From Sphingomicrobium flavum (GTDB lineage Bacteria > Pseudomonadota > Alphaproteobacteria > Sphingomonadales > Sphingomonadaceae), in NCBI RefSeq assembly GCF_024721605.1, contig NZ_CP102630.1, positions 1,550,001 through 1,614,000 on the forward strand: a stretch of 64,000 bases of DNA, in the 5' to 3' direction. Below the pieces are notes generated by a model. The model did no database searches and was not told the DNA's origin. It saw nothing but the letters and a program-made list of their open reading frames with translations. Below, one piece after another: positions 26,257-36,500 of this stretch (the first letter of the stretch is position 1; every line of letters begins with the position of its first letter). A program made the position numbers and the translations under genes.

Positions 26257-27747
26257 ATGCGTTACCTGACATGTGCGATCATTGCCGCCGGGCTGTGGCT
26301 GTTGCCGGCCTCGGCCAGCGCCGACGATTGCCTGCTCGATACCAACAATGATGCCACCGCCGACAGCAATGTCGATACCGATCTGGACGCCGACAGCAAC
26401 GGCGAGGACAGCGCGCTCGCCTGCGGCGCGGGCGCGAAGGCGATGGCGCTCGATGCGGTGGCCATCGGCGCTTCGGCGCTGGCCAGCGGCCTGCAGTCGA
26501 CCGCAGTGGGCAGCAATGCCGTCGCCTCGGCCAGCGAAAGCGTCGCGCTTGGTGCCCATGCCAACGCCACCGGCATCAACGCCGCCGCCTTTGGCCCCAC
26601 TGCCAAAGCATCAGGTGGCTCGGCACTTGCGGTCGGCTATAACTCGCAGGCGTCCGGCAGTGTTGCGATTGCTGTCGGTACCAGCGCGGTCGCCAATTTC
26701 GACCGATCGATCGCCATCGGCTTCAGCGCCGACGTCGGTGGTGCTGACACGATCGCACTGGGGTACGACGCCAATGCTGCCGGCGCGCAGAGCATGGCGA
26801 TCGGCGTCGATGCGCAAGCAAATGCAATAAGGTCCGCAGCCATCGGGTTCGCCGCGTCAGCCGGATCGGCCGATGCCACCGCCATGGGCTTCCGCGCCAC
26901 CGCCGTCGGCGGCGAGTCGCTTGCGCTGGGTCGCCTGACCCAGGCCAATGCCTTCCGTGCCACCGCCATCGGCTCGAGCGCGGTTGCTTCGGGCATCCAG
27001 TCGATGGCGATGGGTCGTGCCGCTAGCGCCAGCGCGACCAACGCCACCGCGATCGGCGTCGAAGCGCAGGCCACGCATGTGTCGTCGACCGCCGTCGGCG
27101 CCAAGGCCCAGGCCATGGGCGAAGGCGCAACCTCGGTCGGCCGCAACAGCGCGGTCAATGCCAATCTGGGCACTGCGGTTGGCTATGGCGCGACGGTCAA
27201 CCACGCCAACTCGACCGCCATCGGACTCAACGCGACGACGACGGCGACCAACCAGGTCATGATCGGCGGCGTCGGCACCAGCATCACCATCGGTGACATC
27301 ACCGCCAGCACCAATGCGCAGGTCGGACCGGTCGATATCGTCACGATCGATGAATCGGGCACCTTAGGCCGCGGCCAGGCCGCCAGCACCGCTTATGTCG
27401 ATCGTGTCGCCATCGGCTTTACCGACACGATGATGGCGCATGAAGCCGATATCGCCGCGCTCAACATGCGCGTCGACAGCGTGGACAGCCGCATCGGCGT
27501 GCTCGAAGCCGATGTGAAGGGTCTGGAAGGGGGCATTGCCGCCGCCGCCGCACTGGGCAGCGCGATCCCGCTGCCGGGCGAAAAGCTGACCCTGTCCTTG
27601 AATGCCGCCGCCCATGGCGACGAACAGGCCATTGCCGGTTCTCTCGTGGGTCGGCTCAACGATCGCCTCGCCATTGGCGCAGGCGTGGCTGGCAATACGG
27701 GGGATGGCAAGCTGACCGCGCAGGTCGGCCTCTCCATCGGCCTGTAA
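26257..27747 (+). CDS. YadA-type trimeric autotransporter-like protein 1
   Basis: 496 residues from the ATG at 26257 (AGGGGG upstream). Signal peptide to about 22, a cap with Cys25 and Cys56 around an Asp/Asn-rich stretch (LLDTNNDATAD), then YadA head repeats of the form AxAxGxxAxA(I/V)G to about 340, a connector (TNQVMIGG ... DIVTID ... GRGQAAS), a short coiled coil from about 380, and a C-terminal four-strand anchor from about 424 ending in GLSIGL. Such proteins trimerise, insert their C termini in the outer membrane and display an adhesive stalk. A block at 26605-26760 is about 90% identical at base level to 53795-53955 in the fifth copy. It is the shortest intact copy and lacks the acidic head inserts. 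Confidence 0.88.
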   Translation: MRYLTCAIIAAGLWLLPASASADDCLLDTNNDATADSNVDTDLDADSNGEDSALACGAGAKAMALDAVAIGASALASGLQSTAVGSNAVASASESVALGAHANATGINAAAFGPTAKASGGSALAVGYNSQASGSVAIAVGTSAVANFDRSIAIGFSADVGGADTIALGYDANAAGAQSMAIGVDAQANAIRSAAIGFAASAGSADATAMGFRATAVGGESLALGRLTQANAFRATAIGSSAVASGIQSMAMGRAASASATNATAIGVEAQATHVSSTAVGAKAQAMGEGATSVGRNSAVNANLGTAVGYGATVNHANSTAIGLNATTTATNQVMIGGVGTSITIGDITASTNAQVGPVDIVTIDESGTLGRGQAASTAYVDRVAIGFTDTMMAHEADIAALNMRVDSVDSRIGVLEADVKGLEGGIAAAAALGSAIPLPGEKLTLSLNAAAHGDEQAIAGSLVGRLNDRLAIGAGVAGNTGDGKLTAQVGLSIGL

Positions 27748-27916
27748 GTCCGTACCCAACCGGCATCGCCGGCCGGAAGGCAGGGGGCCCCCGAACTCCC
27801 CCGACCTTCCATTTTTTTCGTTTTTCGCCTACCTGTCGTCGCGCTGAACACGCAGCCCAGCCTGTGTTCAAGCAGGCCTTGCCATAAGCGTCTCCAGCAA
27901 CGTTCAGGAGAACCCC

Positions 27917-28495
27917 ATGCGCACGACCATCATCGCCGCCGCCCTCGCCACCGCCAGCACGCTGGCCGCCGCGGCCCCCGCCGAAGCCCAGCGTTATCCC
28001 GACATCCGCGACAATCGACGCGGCGAGACCGTCGTCCAGATGACGCCGCGCTGCGAGATGGTCTACGATCGGCGCGGCCAGCGTGTGCACACCGCGCGGG
28101 CATGCGATCGCCGCGATATTGAGGAAGCCAACTGGATCGTCCGTCGCTACCGCGAGGACCAGGCCCGCAACAGCGCCTATGGCGATCGGCGCTACGACCG
28201 TTATGACCGCAATGACCGCCGCTACCGGTCGAGCGATTATGACCGCTATGACGATCGCCGCTACACGCGCCGCATCGCGCCGGCGTCCGTCGTCGGCAAG
28301 CGCATGCACGACGCCTATGACATGCTCGCGTCGGGCGGCTATCGAATGATGAGCGAGCATCCCTGGCGCGACGGCAAGGTCGAGACCGTCTGGTTCAACC
28401 GCTCGGCCAATAGCTGCGTCTCGGTCTACAGCCGCAAGGGCAAGATCCGCGCCGTCACCCCCGCCGCCCGCCAGCGCTGCGGCGGCCGCTACTAA
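27917..28495 (+). CDS. Secreted Arg/Tyr/Asp-rich protein with small Cys domain
   Basis: 192 residues; CAGGAG ribosome site, signal peptide to about residue 25 (AAPAEA). Middle part is low complexity (DRRYDRYDRNDRRYRSSDY). The C-terminal 60 residues (MLASGGYRMM, VWFNRSANSCVSVYSRKGKIRAV, final QRCGGRY) match by eye two copies of the same small domain in the protein at 47026-47808. A cysteine pair brackets a W/Y-F/Y-hydrophobic strand and a G(K/R) turn. Envelope location likely, function unknown. Followed by a strong terminator. Confidence 0.78.
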   Translation: MRTTIIAAALATASTLAAAAPAEAQRYPDIRDNRRGETVVQMTPRCEMVYDRRGQRVHTARACDRRDIEEANWIVRRYREDQARNSAYGDRRYDRYDRNDRRYRSSDYDRYDDRRYTRRIAPASVVGKRMHDAYDMLASGGYRMMSEHPWRDGKVETVWFNRSANSCVSVYSRKGKIRAVTPAARQRCGGRY

Positions 28496-28520
28496 GAAGC
28501 GCCCACATCTTCAATCCATC

Positions 28521-28549
28521 AAGGGCCGTCCCGCGGGGCGGCCCTTTTT
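28521..28549 (+). terminator. Intrinsic terminator
   Basis: GGGCCGTCCCGCGGGGCGGCCC hairpin region at 28523-28544 followed by TTTTT, 26 bp after the stop of the preceding gene. A nearly identical hairpin follows the second YadA-like gene at 31695. Confidence 0.85.
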
Positions 28550-28689
28550 GCGTGCTGCGACCACCCCCGGTGCACTTTACAAATTGTCAGCCTTCTCTGG
28601 TCAACGCAGCTGTAAGCGAGCCGGGGGGACTGCCGTCATTTGTGACCAGATTTCGAGGGCTTCTGCTCGCGCGCACGGGAGATTCCACC

Positions 28690-28862
28690 ATGCGTAGCCA
28701 GCTTCTTGCCAGCGCCGCCATCGCCCTGTCCAACGCCTTCGCCGCCCCTGCCGCAGCCGAAGACTGCATTTTAGACGTCAACGCAAACGGTACCGCTGAC
28801 GGCACCGCCGGCGCGGATGGCGGCGGCGACGATACGGCGCTGAGGTCACCTTCGGACTGTAA
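28690..28862 (+). pseudogene. YadA-like gene remnant, both ends joined by a deletion
   Basis: ATG at 28690 encodes a signal peptide and the family cap (EDCILDVNANGTADG, Cys26). After about 50 codons, bases 28843-28862 read EVTFGL-stop in another frame, which is the last residues of the family's membrane anchor (VTFGL or VTFGF before the stop in copies 3 to 5). The whole head, connector and stalk are missing and the join is out of frame; the start frame instead runs to a TGA-type end at 28902 (70 codons). This is an internally deleted member of the family, not a functional adhesin. Confidence 0.75.
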
Positions 28863-28990
28863 CCGGCAAGATAGCGCTCTCGCTTCCTTTTTTGGGCATT
28901 AGCCGATTGTCACGAGCGATGCATGTTGTGCCCGCAGGAGAATTTAGCCGTTCACGCAATATCGGCACGCGCACCATGTGTGGCTCGAAT

Positions 28991-29004
28991 TTGACTTAGG
29001 TCAA
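28991..29004. promoter_or_regulatory. CRP/FNR-type site upstream of YadA-like gene 2
   Basis: TTGACTTAGGTCAA is a perfect TTGAC-N4-GTCAA inverted repeat, matching the consensus of FNR/FixK-type regulators, 130 bp before the ATG at 29135. The rest of 28863-29134 holds no gene; a GGGCAC/GTGCCC hairpin at 29071-29087 lies in the leader. Confidence 0.5.
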
Positions 29005-29134
29005 CTTTACCGAAAGTCTGTCCGGGGAGGCGACGCATAGGTGTGCGAGTCGCGGATCTAAACTAGGGATGGGCACAGGGGGTGCCCCGCGTTCCCGAGC
29101 ACCCCGCATGTGCCGCAAGCGAAGGGGATGAATA

Positions 29135-31669
29135 ATGCGGCATGTATTGATGGTTTCGACGGCGATGGGCTTGGCGGCAGTCATGCTGCCCCAGACCGCC
29201 AGCGCCGATGAAGAATGTATAATGAAAACTATTCAAGGTACCGACACATCCTACTCCACGGCGACCGGCGTGGGCGCCATCGCGTGCGGAACGCAGACTG
29301 AAGCGGATGGCGAGAATGCCGTTGTGTTCGGCTACTTATCCTTGGCACTTACGAATGGTGTGGCGGTGGGTGCCGGGACGACGGGCGCCGATTATGGCGT
29401 CGCGGTTGGCGTCGGGGCGTCGACGGAAAGCTTTTCAACCGCCGTCGGCTATTATGGTGAAGCGACGGGCGGTGGCGTGGCGCTCGGTTACTCGGCAAGA
29501 TCACTTGGTGGCGCGGCAATCGGTTACAATGCCGACGCAATTCAAAATGCCATCGCGATCGGTGAGAATACGATTGCCGCCGGCGCGGGCGTAGCTATCG
29601 GTCAAAACGCCGCCGCCGATTTTGCCAGCATCGCCATTGGTCAGGATGTCAATCTCGGGACAATCCAGAATGCAGTGGTCATCGGCAACGGTGCCGTATC
29701 GGCCAATGATTTCGGGACAGCGTTGGGCGCAGGAGCGAGCGCCGGCGGCACGACCAGTACGACTGTGGGGGCGATCTCGTCTGCGGACGGTGCAGAAAGC
29801 ACGTCGCTCGGTGCGGCCGCGTCATCGGATGGTGATGCGGGCACGGCGGTCGGGTTCAGTGCCAATGCTTCGCAATTTGCGGCCACCGCCATCGGGCACC
29901 AGGCCGATGCCATTGCCAGTGCAGCGACGGCCTTGGGCGCGCAGGCAGATGCGCATGGCGAACAATCGGTCGCCATCGGCTTCTATGCGGACGCCACCGG
30001 CCTCAACAGCATCGCATTGGGCGCCGAAGCCTATGCGACCGCCGAACAAAGCATTGCCATCGGCGGCGACCGCAACAATGACAATTTCGGTGCACAAGCG
30101 TCGGGCATCCTGTCGATTGCTGTCGGTGGAGAAAGCGTTGCGAACGGCGTCGCGGCGGTTGCGCTGGGTTTCGAAGCTCAGGCCACCAATAGCTATGCCG
30201 TTGCCATCGGATATCGTGCGAAGGGCCCCGGCGCATCGGGGGTGGCGTTGGGCAATGGCAGCCAAGCCAACGGCATCAATGCCATCGCTATCGGTTCGGC
30301 CTCGGAAGCTGCCGGAAATTTCGCAGTCGTGATCGGAAGTGCCGCCGGGGATAGTGACTTTTCCAACCTGTCCGGACTGGAATCCGTGGTCATCGGGCGC
30401 TTGGCGTCTGGTGGCAGGGGCGGGGTTGCACTGGGCGGCGAGACCAATGCCGACGGCAATGAATCGACCGCTGTGGGATACTATGCGCAGGCGCTGGGCG
30501 ATAAGTCATCGAGCTTCGGTAACTTTTCGCAGGCAACAGGGCAGTGGTCTACTGCGCTTGGATCCTATTCTGCCGCGAGCGCAGATCGGGCCACTGCCTT
30601 GGGCGAACATGCACAAGCCATCAACAAGGGCGCCATCGCCCTTGGCGGCGACAGCGCGGCTGGCGACGATTTTGCCGACAATGATGGCATCGGCGCACAA
30701 GCCAGCGGGATCTATTCGATGGCGCTTGGCGTCGATGCCAAGGCCAGCGGTGCACGCTCGACGGCGATGGCCCTTGGCGCATCGGCGTCGGGGACCGATT
30801 CCACGGCGGTGGGCTTCCTCGCCTCGACCGCTGGCGGTGAATCGCTCGCGCTTGGCAGGTTGACGCAGGCGTCGGCCTACCGCGCCACCGCAATCGGCAG
30901 CAGCGCCGTCGCATCGGGCGTCCAGTCGATGGCGATGGGCCGGGCTGCCGTCGCCAATGCCACAAACGCCACCGCAATCGGGTTCGAGGCACAGGCAACC
31001 CGCGTGTCCTCGACAGCTATCGGCGCGACCGCCCGCGCGCTTGCTGACGGTTCGACAGCGGTCGGTCGCAACAGCCAGGTCACGGCGCAAGGCAATCTGG
31101 GCACCGCAGTGGGCTATGCCGCGACGGTCAACCACGCCAACTCGACCGCCATCGGCCTCAACGCGACGACGACGGCGACCAACCAGGTCATGATCGGCGG
31201 CGCCGGCAGCTCGGTTGCGCTCGGTGACATCACTGCCAGCACCAATGCGCAGGTCGGACCCGTCGACATCGTCACGATCGATGGCAACGGCACGCTAGGC
31301 CGCGGCCAGGCCGCCAGCACTGCCTATGTCGATCGTGTCGCCATCGGCTTTGCCGATACGATGAGCGCGCATGAAGCACAGATCTCGCTGCTGCAGAGCG
31401 ATGTGAACACGCTTTATGACCTGCGCGCATCGGACCGGAAGGATTTCAAGCAGGGCATTGCCGCCGTTGCCGCCATGGCCCAGCCCGCCATGCCCAGCGC
31501 GGATGGCAAGACCAGCTATGCCAGCAACCTGTCGGTCTTCCGCGGCGAGCTGGGCATATCGGCGGGTCTCGCCCACCGCATCAGCTCGTCCTTCGCGGTC
31601 ACCGCCGGCGTCACCCATGGCGGAGGCGACAATACCGCCGCCAAGGTCGGGATTGCGGGGGAGTTCTAA
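29135..31669 (+). CDS. YadA-type trimeric autotransporter-like protein 2
   Basis: 844 residues; GAAGGGGA ribosome site. Signal peptide to about 25, cap with Cys28 and Cys51 but a degenerate acidic stretch, long run of head repeats, two acidic inserts (IGGDRNNDNFGAQA at about 30057-30110; LGGDSAAGDDFADNDGIGAQ at about 30640-30700), the shared connector (nt 31180-31320), coiled coil from about residue 731 and anchor from about 773, ending GIAGEF. A 386-bp stretch (30719-31104) reads identical to 39315-39700 in copy 4. Expression may depend on the FNR-type site upstream. Followed by an intrinsic terminator. Confidence 0.88.
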   Translation: MRHVLMVSTAMGLAAVMLPQTASADEECIMKTIQGTDTSYSTATGVGAIACGTQTEADGENAVVFGYLSLALTNGVAVGAGTTGADYGVAVGVGASTESFSTAVGYYGEATGGGVALGYSARSLGGAAIGYNADAIQNAIAIGENTIAAGAGVAIGQNAAADFASIAIGQDVNLGTIQNAVVIGNGAVSANDFGTALGAGASAGGTTSTTVGAISSADGAESTSLGAAASSDGDAGTAVGFSANASQFAATAIGHQADAIASAATALGAQADAHGEQSVAIGFYADATGLNSIALGAEAYATAEQSIAIGGDRNNDNFGAQASGILSIAVGGESVANGVAAVALGFEAQATNSYAVAIGYRAKGPGASGVALGNGSQANGINAIAIGSASEAAGNFAVVIGSAAGDSDFSNLSGLESVVIGRLASGGRGGVALGGETNADGNESTAVGYYAQALGDKSSSFGNFSQATGQWSTALGSYSAASADRATALGEHAQAINKGAIALGGDSAAGDDFADNDGIGAQASGIYSMALGVDAKASGARSTAMALGASASGTDSTAVGFLASTAGGESLALGRLTQASAYRATAIGSSAVASGVQSMAMGRAAVANATNATAIGFEAQATRVSSTAIGATARALADGSTAVGRNSQVTAQGNLGTAVGYAATVNHANSTAIGLNATTTATNQVMIGGAGSSVALGDITASTNAQVGPVDIVTIDGNGTLGRGQAASTAYVDRVAIGFADTMSAHEAQISLLQSDVNTLYDLRASDRKDFKQGIAAVAAMAQPAMPSADGKTSYASNLSVFRGELGISAGLAHRISSSFAVTAGVTHGGGDNTAAKVGIAGEF
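30719..31104 (+). repeat. 386-bp block identical to 39315-39700
   Basis: Line-by-line reading shows no difference between this segment of YadA-like gene 2 and 39315-39700 of gene 4, including third codon positions, whereas flanking bases diverge at once on both sides. The preceding 112 bp (30641-30752) are in turn identical to 36882-36993 of gene 3. Confidence 0.85.
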
Positions 31670-31694
31670 CGCCCGGCAATATCCATCATCAGCA

Positions 31695-31727
31695 TGGGCC
31701 GTCCCGCGGGGCGGCCCTTCCGTTTTC
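31695..31727 (+). terminator. Intrinsic terminator of YadA-like gene 2
   Basis: GGGCCGTCCCGCGGGGCGGCCC hairpin (31696-31717) followed by an interrupted T-run, between convergent genes. Same stem as the terminator at 28521. Confidence 0.75.
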
Positions 31728-31762
31728 GACCAGCAGACCGCTGGCCCGCGTCCGCGCCGGCA

Positions 31763-33319
31763 TCAGCGGACCCCATATTCGCTGAACGCTTCCTCGGTCA
31801 ATTCAAGGAACCGCTGCGAGAATATCGGCAGCGATCGCCGGCCACCCTGCTGGTCGGCGCGCGCGTTGAAATGCTTGAGCTTTTGCGCCAGCCTTTTGGC
31901 TGCCTGCCGATCGCCCGAATGATGCATCGCTAACAGCGACACTTGCGCCACGATCAGGCTGTCGTGCGGCATGGACATCGCCTTGGTCGCCCACTCAGCC
32001 GCGCTGGCAAAATCGTCTTTCAACAGTTCGATCGCGGCGCTGATCCCGTACATGTTGTGCAGCCAGGGATCGACCGGCGACAGCGCCATCGCCTTGTCGA
32101 TATGCGGTCGCGCCTGCGCCGGCTTGTCATCGAGCGCCAGCAGGTTGGCGAAAGCCGCATGCGCCATCGAGAAACTGGGGCTCTGGTCGACCGAGCGCTG
32201 GAACCAGCCGGCCGCTTCAGCAGGCGCTTTTTCGAACCACAGGCAGCGGCCTTTCACCAGGCTGGCAAAACTGTCTAGCTGATCGCTTTCGATGGCGCGT
32301 TCGGCAGATGCGAACATCTCCCGGCGAGTCTCCTCCGCCATTGTGCTCGATTGCTGGATCATCGCCCACCAGGCGAGGTGGCTGAGGCCGGCATGCGCCC
32401 GCGCAAAATGGGGCGACAGCTCGGTGGCGCGCGTCAGATAGCTCCTCGCCTCCGCATAATCGGGCCGGCCGAAGGTGAAGATATTCGAGATGCCAAGATG
32501 ATAGGCTTGCCACGCAGTAATATTTTCGGGCGCAATCAACCGCGCGCGGCTGGCCTCCTGCTGCGGCACGTGAAAGTCGATCAGGCTGACAATCTTGCCG
32601 ACTATTTCGGCGCGAAGGGCATACACGTCCTCAAGGTCGATCTTGAAGCGGTCCGCCCAGATCACCGTCTCATCCTTCGTTTCGGCAAGTTCGACCGACA
32701 CGATCAGGCGGTTGCCCTCCGGCCGGATCATGCCCGACAGGCAATAGCCCACCCCGAGCCGGTCGCGCACCGTGGCGACATCGGTCAGGATGGAGGGAAA
32801 CTGGAAGCTCGATCCCCGCGCGATGACGTTGAGCCACCGCATGCGCGACAATTGGGTGATGATCTCGTCGGGCAGCGCCTCGGCCAGCGGGGCATAATGG
32901 CCATCATCGCCCCCCAGCCGGAACGGCAGGATGGCGATGCTGGGTCGCTCCCCCACCGGATCTGCCCTTTCTTCGCGCGCGCTTTCGGCGGCCATCGCAG
33001 CGGCGGGGATTGCCCGGTCGATGGCCCCGTTGAAACGCAGCCCCTGGCCATGCACCGTTTCGACATAGCGATAGGGCTTGGCGGTATCGCCAAGCGCCTT
33101 GCGTAGCGCCTTGACCTGGCTGGTGATGGTGCTTTCGCCGATCGCGCGCCCGTCCCACAACTGCTCGATCAGCACGTCCTTGCTGACCAGCCGCCCCGAC
33201 TTTTCCAGCAGCAGGAACAATAGCGAAAGCGTGCGCGGCTGAAGCTCGACTGGCGCACCCTCGTGCGTCAGCGTGAAACTGTCAGTATCGGCGATGAAGG
33301 GTCCGAAACGATACGCCAT
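31763..33319 (-). CDS. Winged-helix transcriptional regulator with TPR domain
   Basis: 518 residues from the ATG at 33319; an in-frame ATG at 33409 would add 30 low-complexity residues. OmpR/CadC-type winged helix at about 1-95 (ELQPRTLSLLFLLLEKSGRLVSKDVLIEQLW, SQVKALRKALGD, ETVHGQGLRF), a TolB/FlgO-like alpha/beta domain (SIAILPF; EALPDEIITQLSR), then TPR repeats (ARAHAGLSHL; DPWLHNMYGISAA). No membrane helix, so a soluble HilA-like regulator. It lies convergent to YadA-like gene 2 and divergent from gene 3 with a 244-bp shared region, making control of the adhesin cluster plausible. The signal sensed is unknown. Confidence 0.88.
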   Translation of the reverse strand: MAYRFGPFIADTDSFTLTHEGAPVELQPRTLSLLFLLLEKSGRLVSKDVLIEQLWDGRAIGESTITSQVKALRKALGDTAKPYRYVETVHGQGLRFNGAIDRAIPAAAMAAESAREERADPVGERPSIAILPFRLGGDDGHYAPLAEALPDEIITQLSRMRWLNVIARGSSFQFPSILTDVATVRDRLGVGYCLSGMIRPEGNRLIVSVELAETKDETVIWADRFKIDLEDVYALRAEIVGKIVSLIDFHVPQQEASRARLIAPENITAWQAYHLGISNIFTFGRPDYAEARSYLTRATELSPHFARAHAGLSHLAWWAMIQQSSTMAEETRREMFASAERAIESDQLDSFASLVKGRCLWFEKAPAEAAGWFQRSVDQSPSFSMAHAAFANLLALDDKPAQARPHIDKAMALSPVDPWLHNMYGISAAIELLKDDFASAAEWATKAMSMPHDSLIVAQVSLLAMHHSGDRQAAKRLAQKLKHFNARADQQGGRRSLPIFSQRFLELTEEAFSEYGVR

Positions 33320-33563
33320 GGCCTCACTGTCCTCATGCGGCTCGCCCCGGGACGGATGGAGCGAGCCGGCGGAGCCATCGAAGGGCGCATTGTCATCGGA
33401 CGCAACCATGAGACCGGTTAATCTAGGCTCCATCCACGAAATATCCAGAATTGGTTTAGGACTGGAAAAGGAAGTTCCCCCATTGTCGTTCGCGTGCCTG
33501 GGGGGGCATGTCGCCATGTGGTCGGCGGCGGTCACCTCCTGCGTTTTTTTGGAGGACGACCAG

Positions 33564-36500
33564 ATGAAACCCACTACCAAACTTCTCGCCATCACCAGTT
33601 TCGCCGCGATTGCGGCCGCCACCCTCGCGCCCAGCCCGGCGCAGGCGGATGAGTGTTTGCTCGATACCGATGAGAACGATGTCGCCAGCGTTCCGGGCGA
33701 TACCGATGGCGGCGCCGACGGCAGTGGCACGGACGCGCTGGCCTGCGGAACGAACGCCAAGGCTACCGGCGCCAATTCCATCGCAATCGGCACCGGCGCG
33801 GAAGCGTTGCGCGATAACGTCGTCGCCATCGGCACAGGTGCCGGGATCGTCCCCGAGGGCGGCGCTGCTGGATTTCGGTCGGTCATGGTCGGCACGCGGG
33901 CCAGCGCCGCGCCTTACGGAGTAGCGGTCGGCTACGAGGCTACCTCACTCAAGGACTATTCTGTCGCGATCGGCAATTACTCCTACGCTGACGCCCAGCA
34001 GTCGGTTGCTCTCGGCAATTCCTCTTGGACGTCGGGTCAAGGCGCGATTGCGCTCGGCTATTACGCCTTTGCTCTAGCGGAAAATGCGGTCGCCATCGGG
34101 AAGAACGCGGAAACCGACGGCTTCCAATCGATCGTTATCGGGGGAGGTGCCACAGCGCTGTCCGAGGTCGTAACTACGCCCGAAGGCGATGTGACCATCA
34201 CCAGCAGCTATGTGACCCTGATCGGCGATCACGCTTACAATCGCGGGGATCGCAACAACGGTATCGGCAACGGCGTTTTCATGCAGGGCACCGGGATTAC
34301 GGCGCTCGGAAATAACGCTGGTTCGGATTTCGATTTCGCAACGTCGATTGGCGCGAACAGCTGGGCCGGGGCCACCGGTGCCGTCGCCTTGGGCGCCAAC
34401 GCCGACGTGCAGGGCGGTGAGTCGATCGCCGTCGGACATAATGCGCAGACCCGCGCGCCGGGCGCGGTCGCCATAGGCGGCGATGCCGATGGGAACGGCG
34501 TCGGTGCGATCGCCTTGGCGCAGGGCAGTGTCGCGATCGGTGAGGACGCAGTAGCCCACCAGGCATACACCGTCTCGGTCGGCCGTGCCTTCGACGACAA
34601 TGGCACCCCCGACGACACCAGCGACGATCTCGCCGAGATCAAGCGCCGCATCACCAATGTCGAGGACGGCACGGACGACAGCGATGCCGCCACGATCGGG
34701 CAGCTGAACGCCGCCGTGGCCGCCTTTGATGCCGGCGATCTGACCTTTTTCTCGGTTAACAGCTCGCTTGCCGCAGCTTCCGCCACGGGCGCAGACGCCA
34801 TTGCAGTAGGCGGCGGCGCCGTCGCCAGCGGCGCGGACGGCATTGCCATCGGTGACAAGGCGCAGGCGACCGGCGCGGATTCGCTCGCCATTGGTGGCGA
34901 CAGCAATGACGATACAGTCGATTTCGATGAGCTCGGCGCACAGGCCGTAGACTACGCTACCGCTGTCGGCATCGACACCAAGGCAACGGGTATTGGCGGA
35001 AGCGCCTTTGGCGTTGCGGCTGAGGCGACGGGTACTAACGCGACCGCAATTGGCGGCGTGGCGAAGGCAGGCGAGTACGCCACTGCAGTCGGTTCGCAGT
35101 CACAGGCGGCTGACTATGCTTCAGTCTTGGGTGTTTCCGCCACGTCTGGCTATAGCGGCACGGCTGTCGGTTTCTATGCGCAGGCGGGCGAGCAGGCCGT
35201 TTCGGTCGGTAACAACTCCGAGGCTAGTGCACTGGATTCCACTGCGGTCGGGCGCGATGCGGAAGGCCTTGCAACCGGTGGGACGGCACTCGGCGCCAAT
35301 GCAACGGCGAGCGCGCAATATGCGACATCGCTCGGTGCATCCTCCAAGGCGCGGGGCGATCACTCGACGGCCATCGGCTGGGCCGAAGCCAATGGCGAAT
35401 ATTCCTTCGCTACGGCACGCTACGCCGAAGCAAACGCTATAGGCTCCATCGCATTGGGCACGGATGCCGATGGCGATACGCGGCCGATCTATCACCCCGA
35501 CACGGGCGAATTCCTCGGTTACGAAACTGTCGGTGCATGGGCCGAAGGCGACCATTCAATCGCCATCGGCACCGATGCGTCTGCATTGGCAGACAATGCC
35601 GTTGCGTTGGGCCGCGCCGCCTCCGCCACGGGGACGCGCGCCGTCGCCGCGGGACCGGACGCTGTCGCATCCACCTACGGTTCAGTCGCCCTTGGCAACG
35701 GTGCGCAGGCTACGGGCGATTATGCAATCGCCATCGGCGGTGACAGCGACGCCGACGAAGACGCATTGGGCGCAGTCGCCAGCAATCTGGATGACATCGC
35801 GATCGGTTCGGACTCGACCGCATCTGGCGGCGTGTCGGTTGCGTTTGGGATCGGTGCCGAGGCCGACTCCACCCTGGCAATGGCATTTGGCTGGAACGCC
35901 TATGCCAGAGCAGGCGGCGCAATCGCCTTCGGGTATGGCGCCAACGCCCTCGCCAACGAATCGATGGCGCTGGGCAATTCGTCCCTCGCCAATGGCGAAT
36001 ATTCGGTCGCGCTCGGCTGGGGTTCGAAGGCGACCGAGGACAGCGTAATCTCCGTCGGCCGCGTCGCTGCCGACTATGACGGCAACGGCGTTATTGCTCC
36101 CTACGAAGACACGTTCAAACGCCGCATCGTCAATGTCGAAGACGGCATTGATGACAGCGACGCCGCCACCGTCGGCCAGCTCAACAGCGCGATTTCGACG
36201 GCCACTGCGACACTGGATTTCGTCGCTGTAAACGGCGTCGGCAGTAACGCCTCTGCGAGCGGCCAACGTGCCATTGCGCTCGGCGGTGATAGCGTCGCCA
36301 GCGGTGGTTCGGCCATCGCGATCGGTGACGATACGCGCGCCGAAGGTAGCGAGGCCGTCGTCATCGGTCGCCGCGCCGGGGACACGACCGAGGGTTATCT
36401 GTCGGGGAATCGCGCTGTCCTGATAGGCGCCTATGCCTCGGGCGGAGACGATGCGACCGCAGTGGGGCACGGCGCCTCTGTCAGCGCAGCCAATGCTGTC

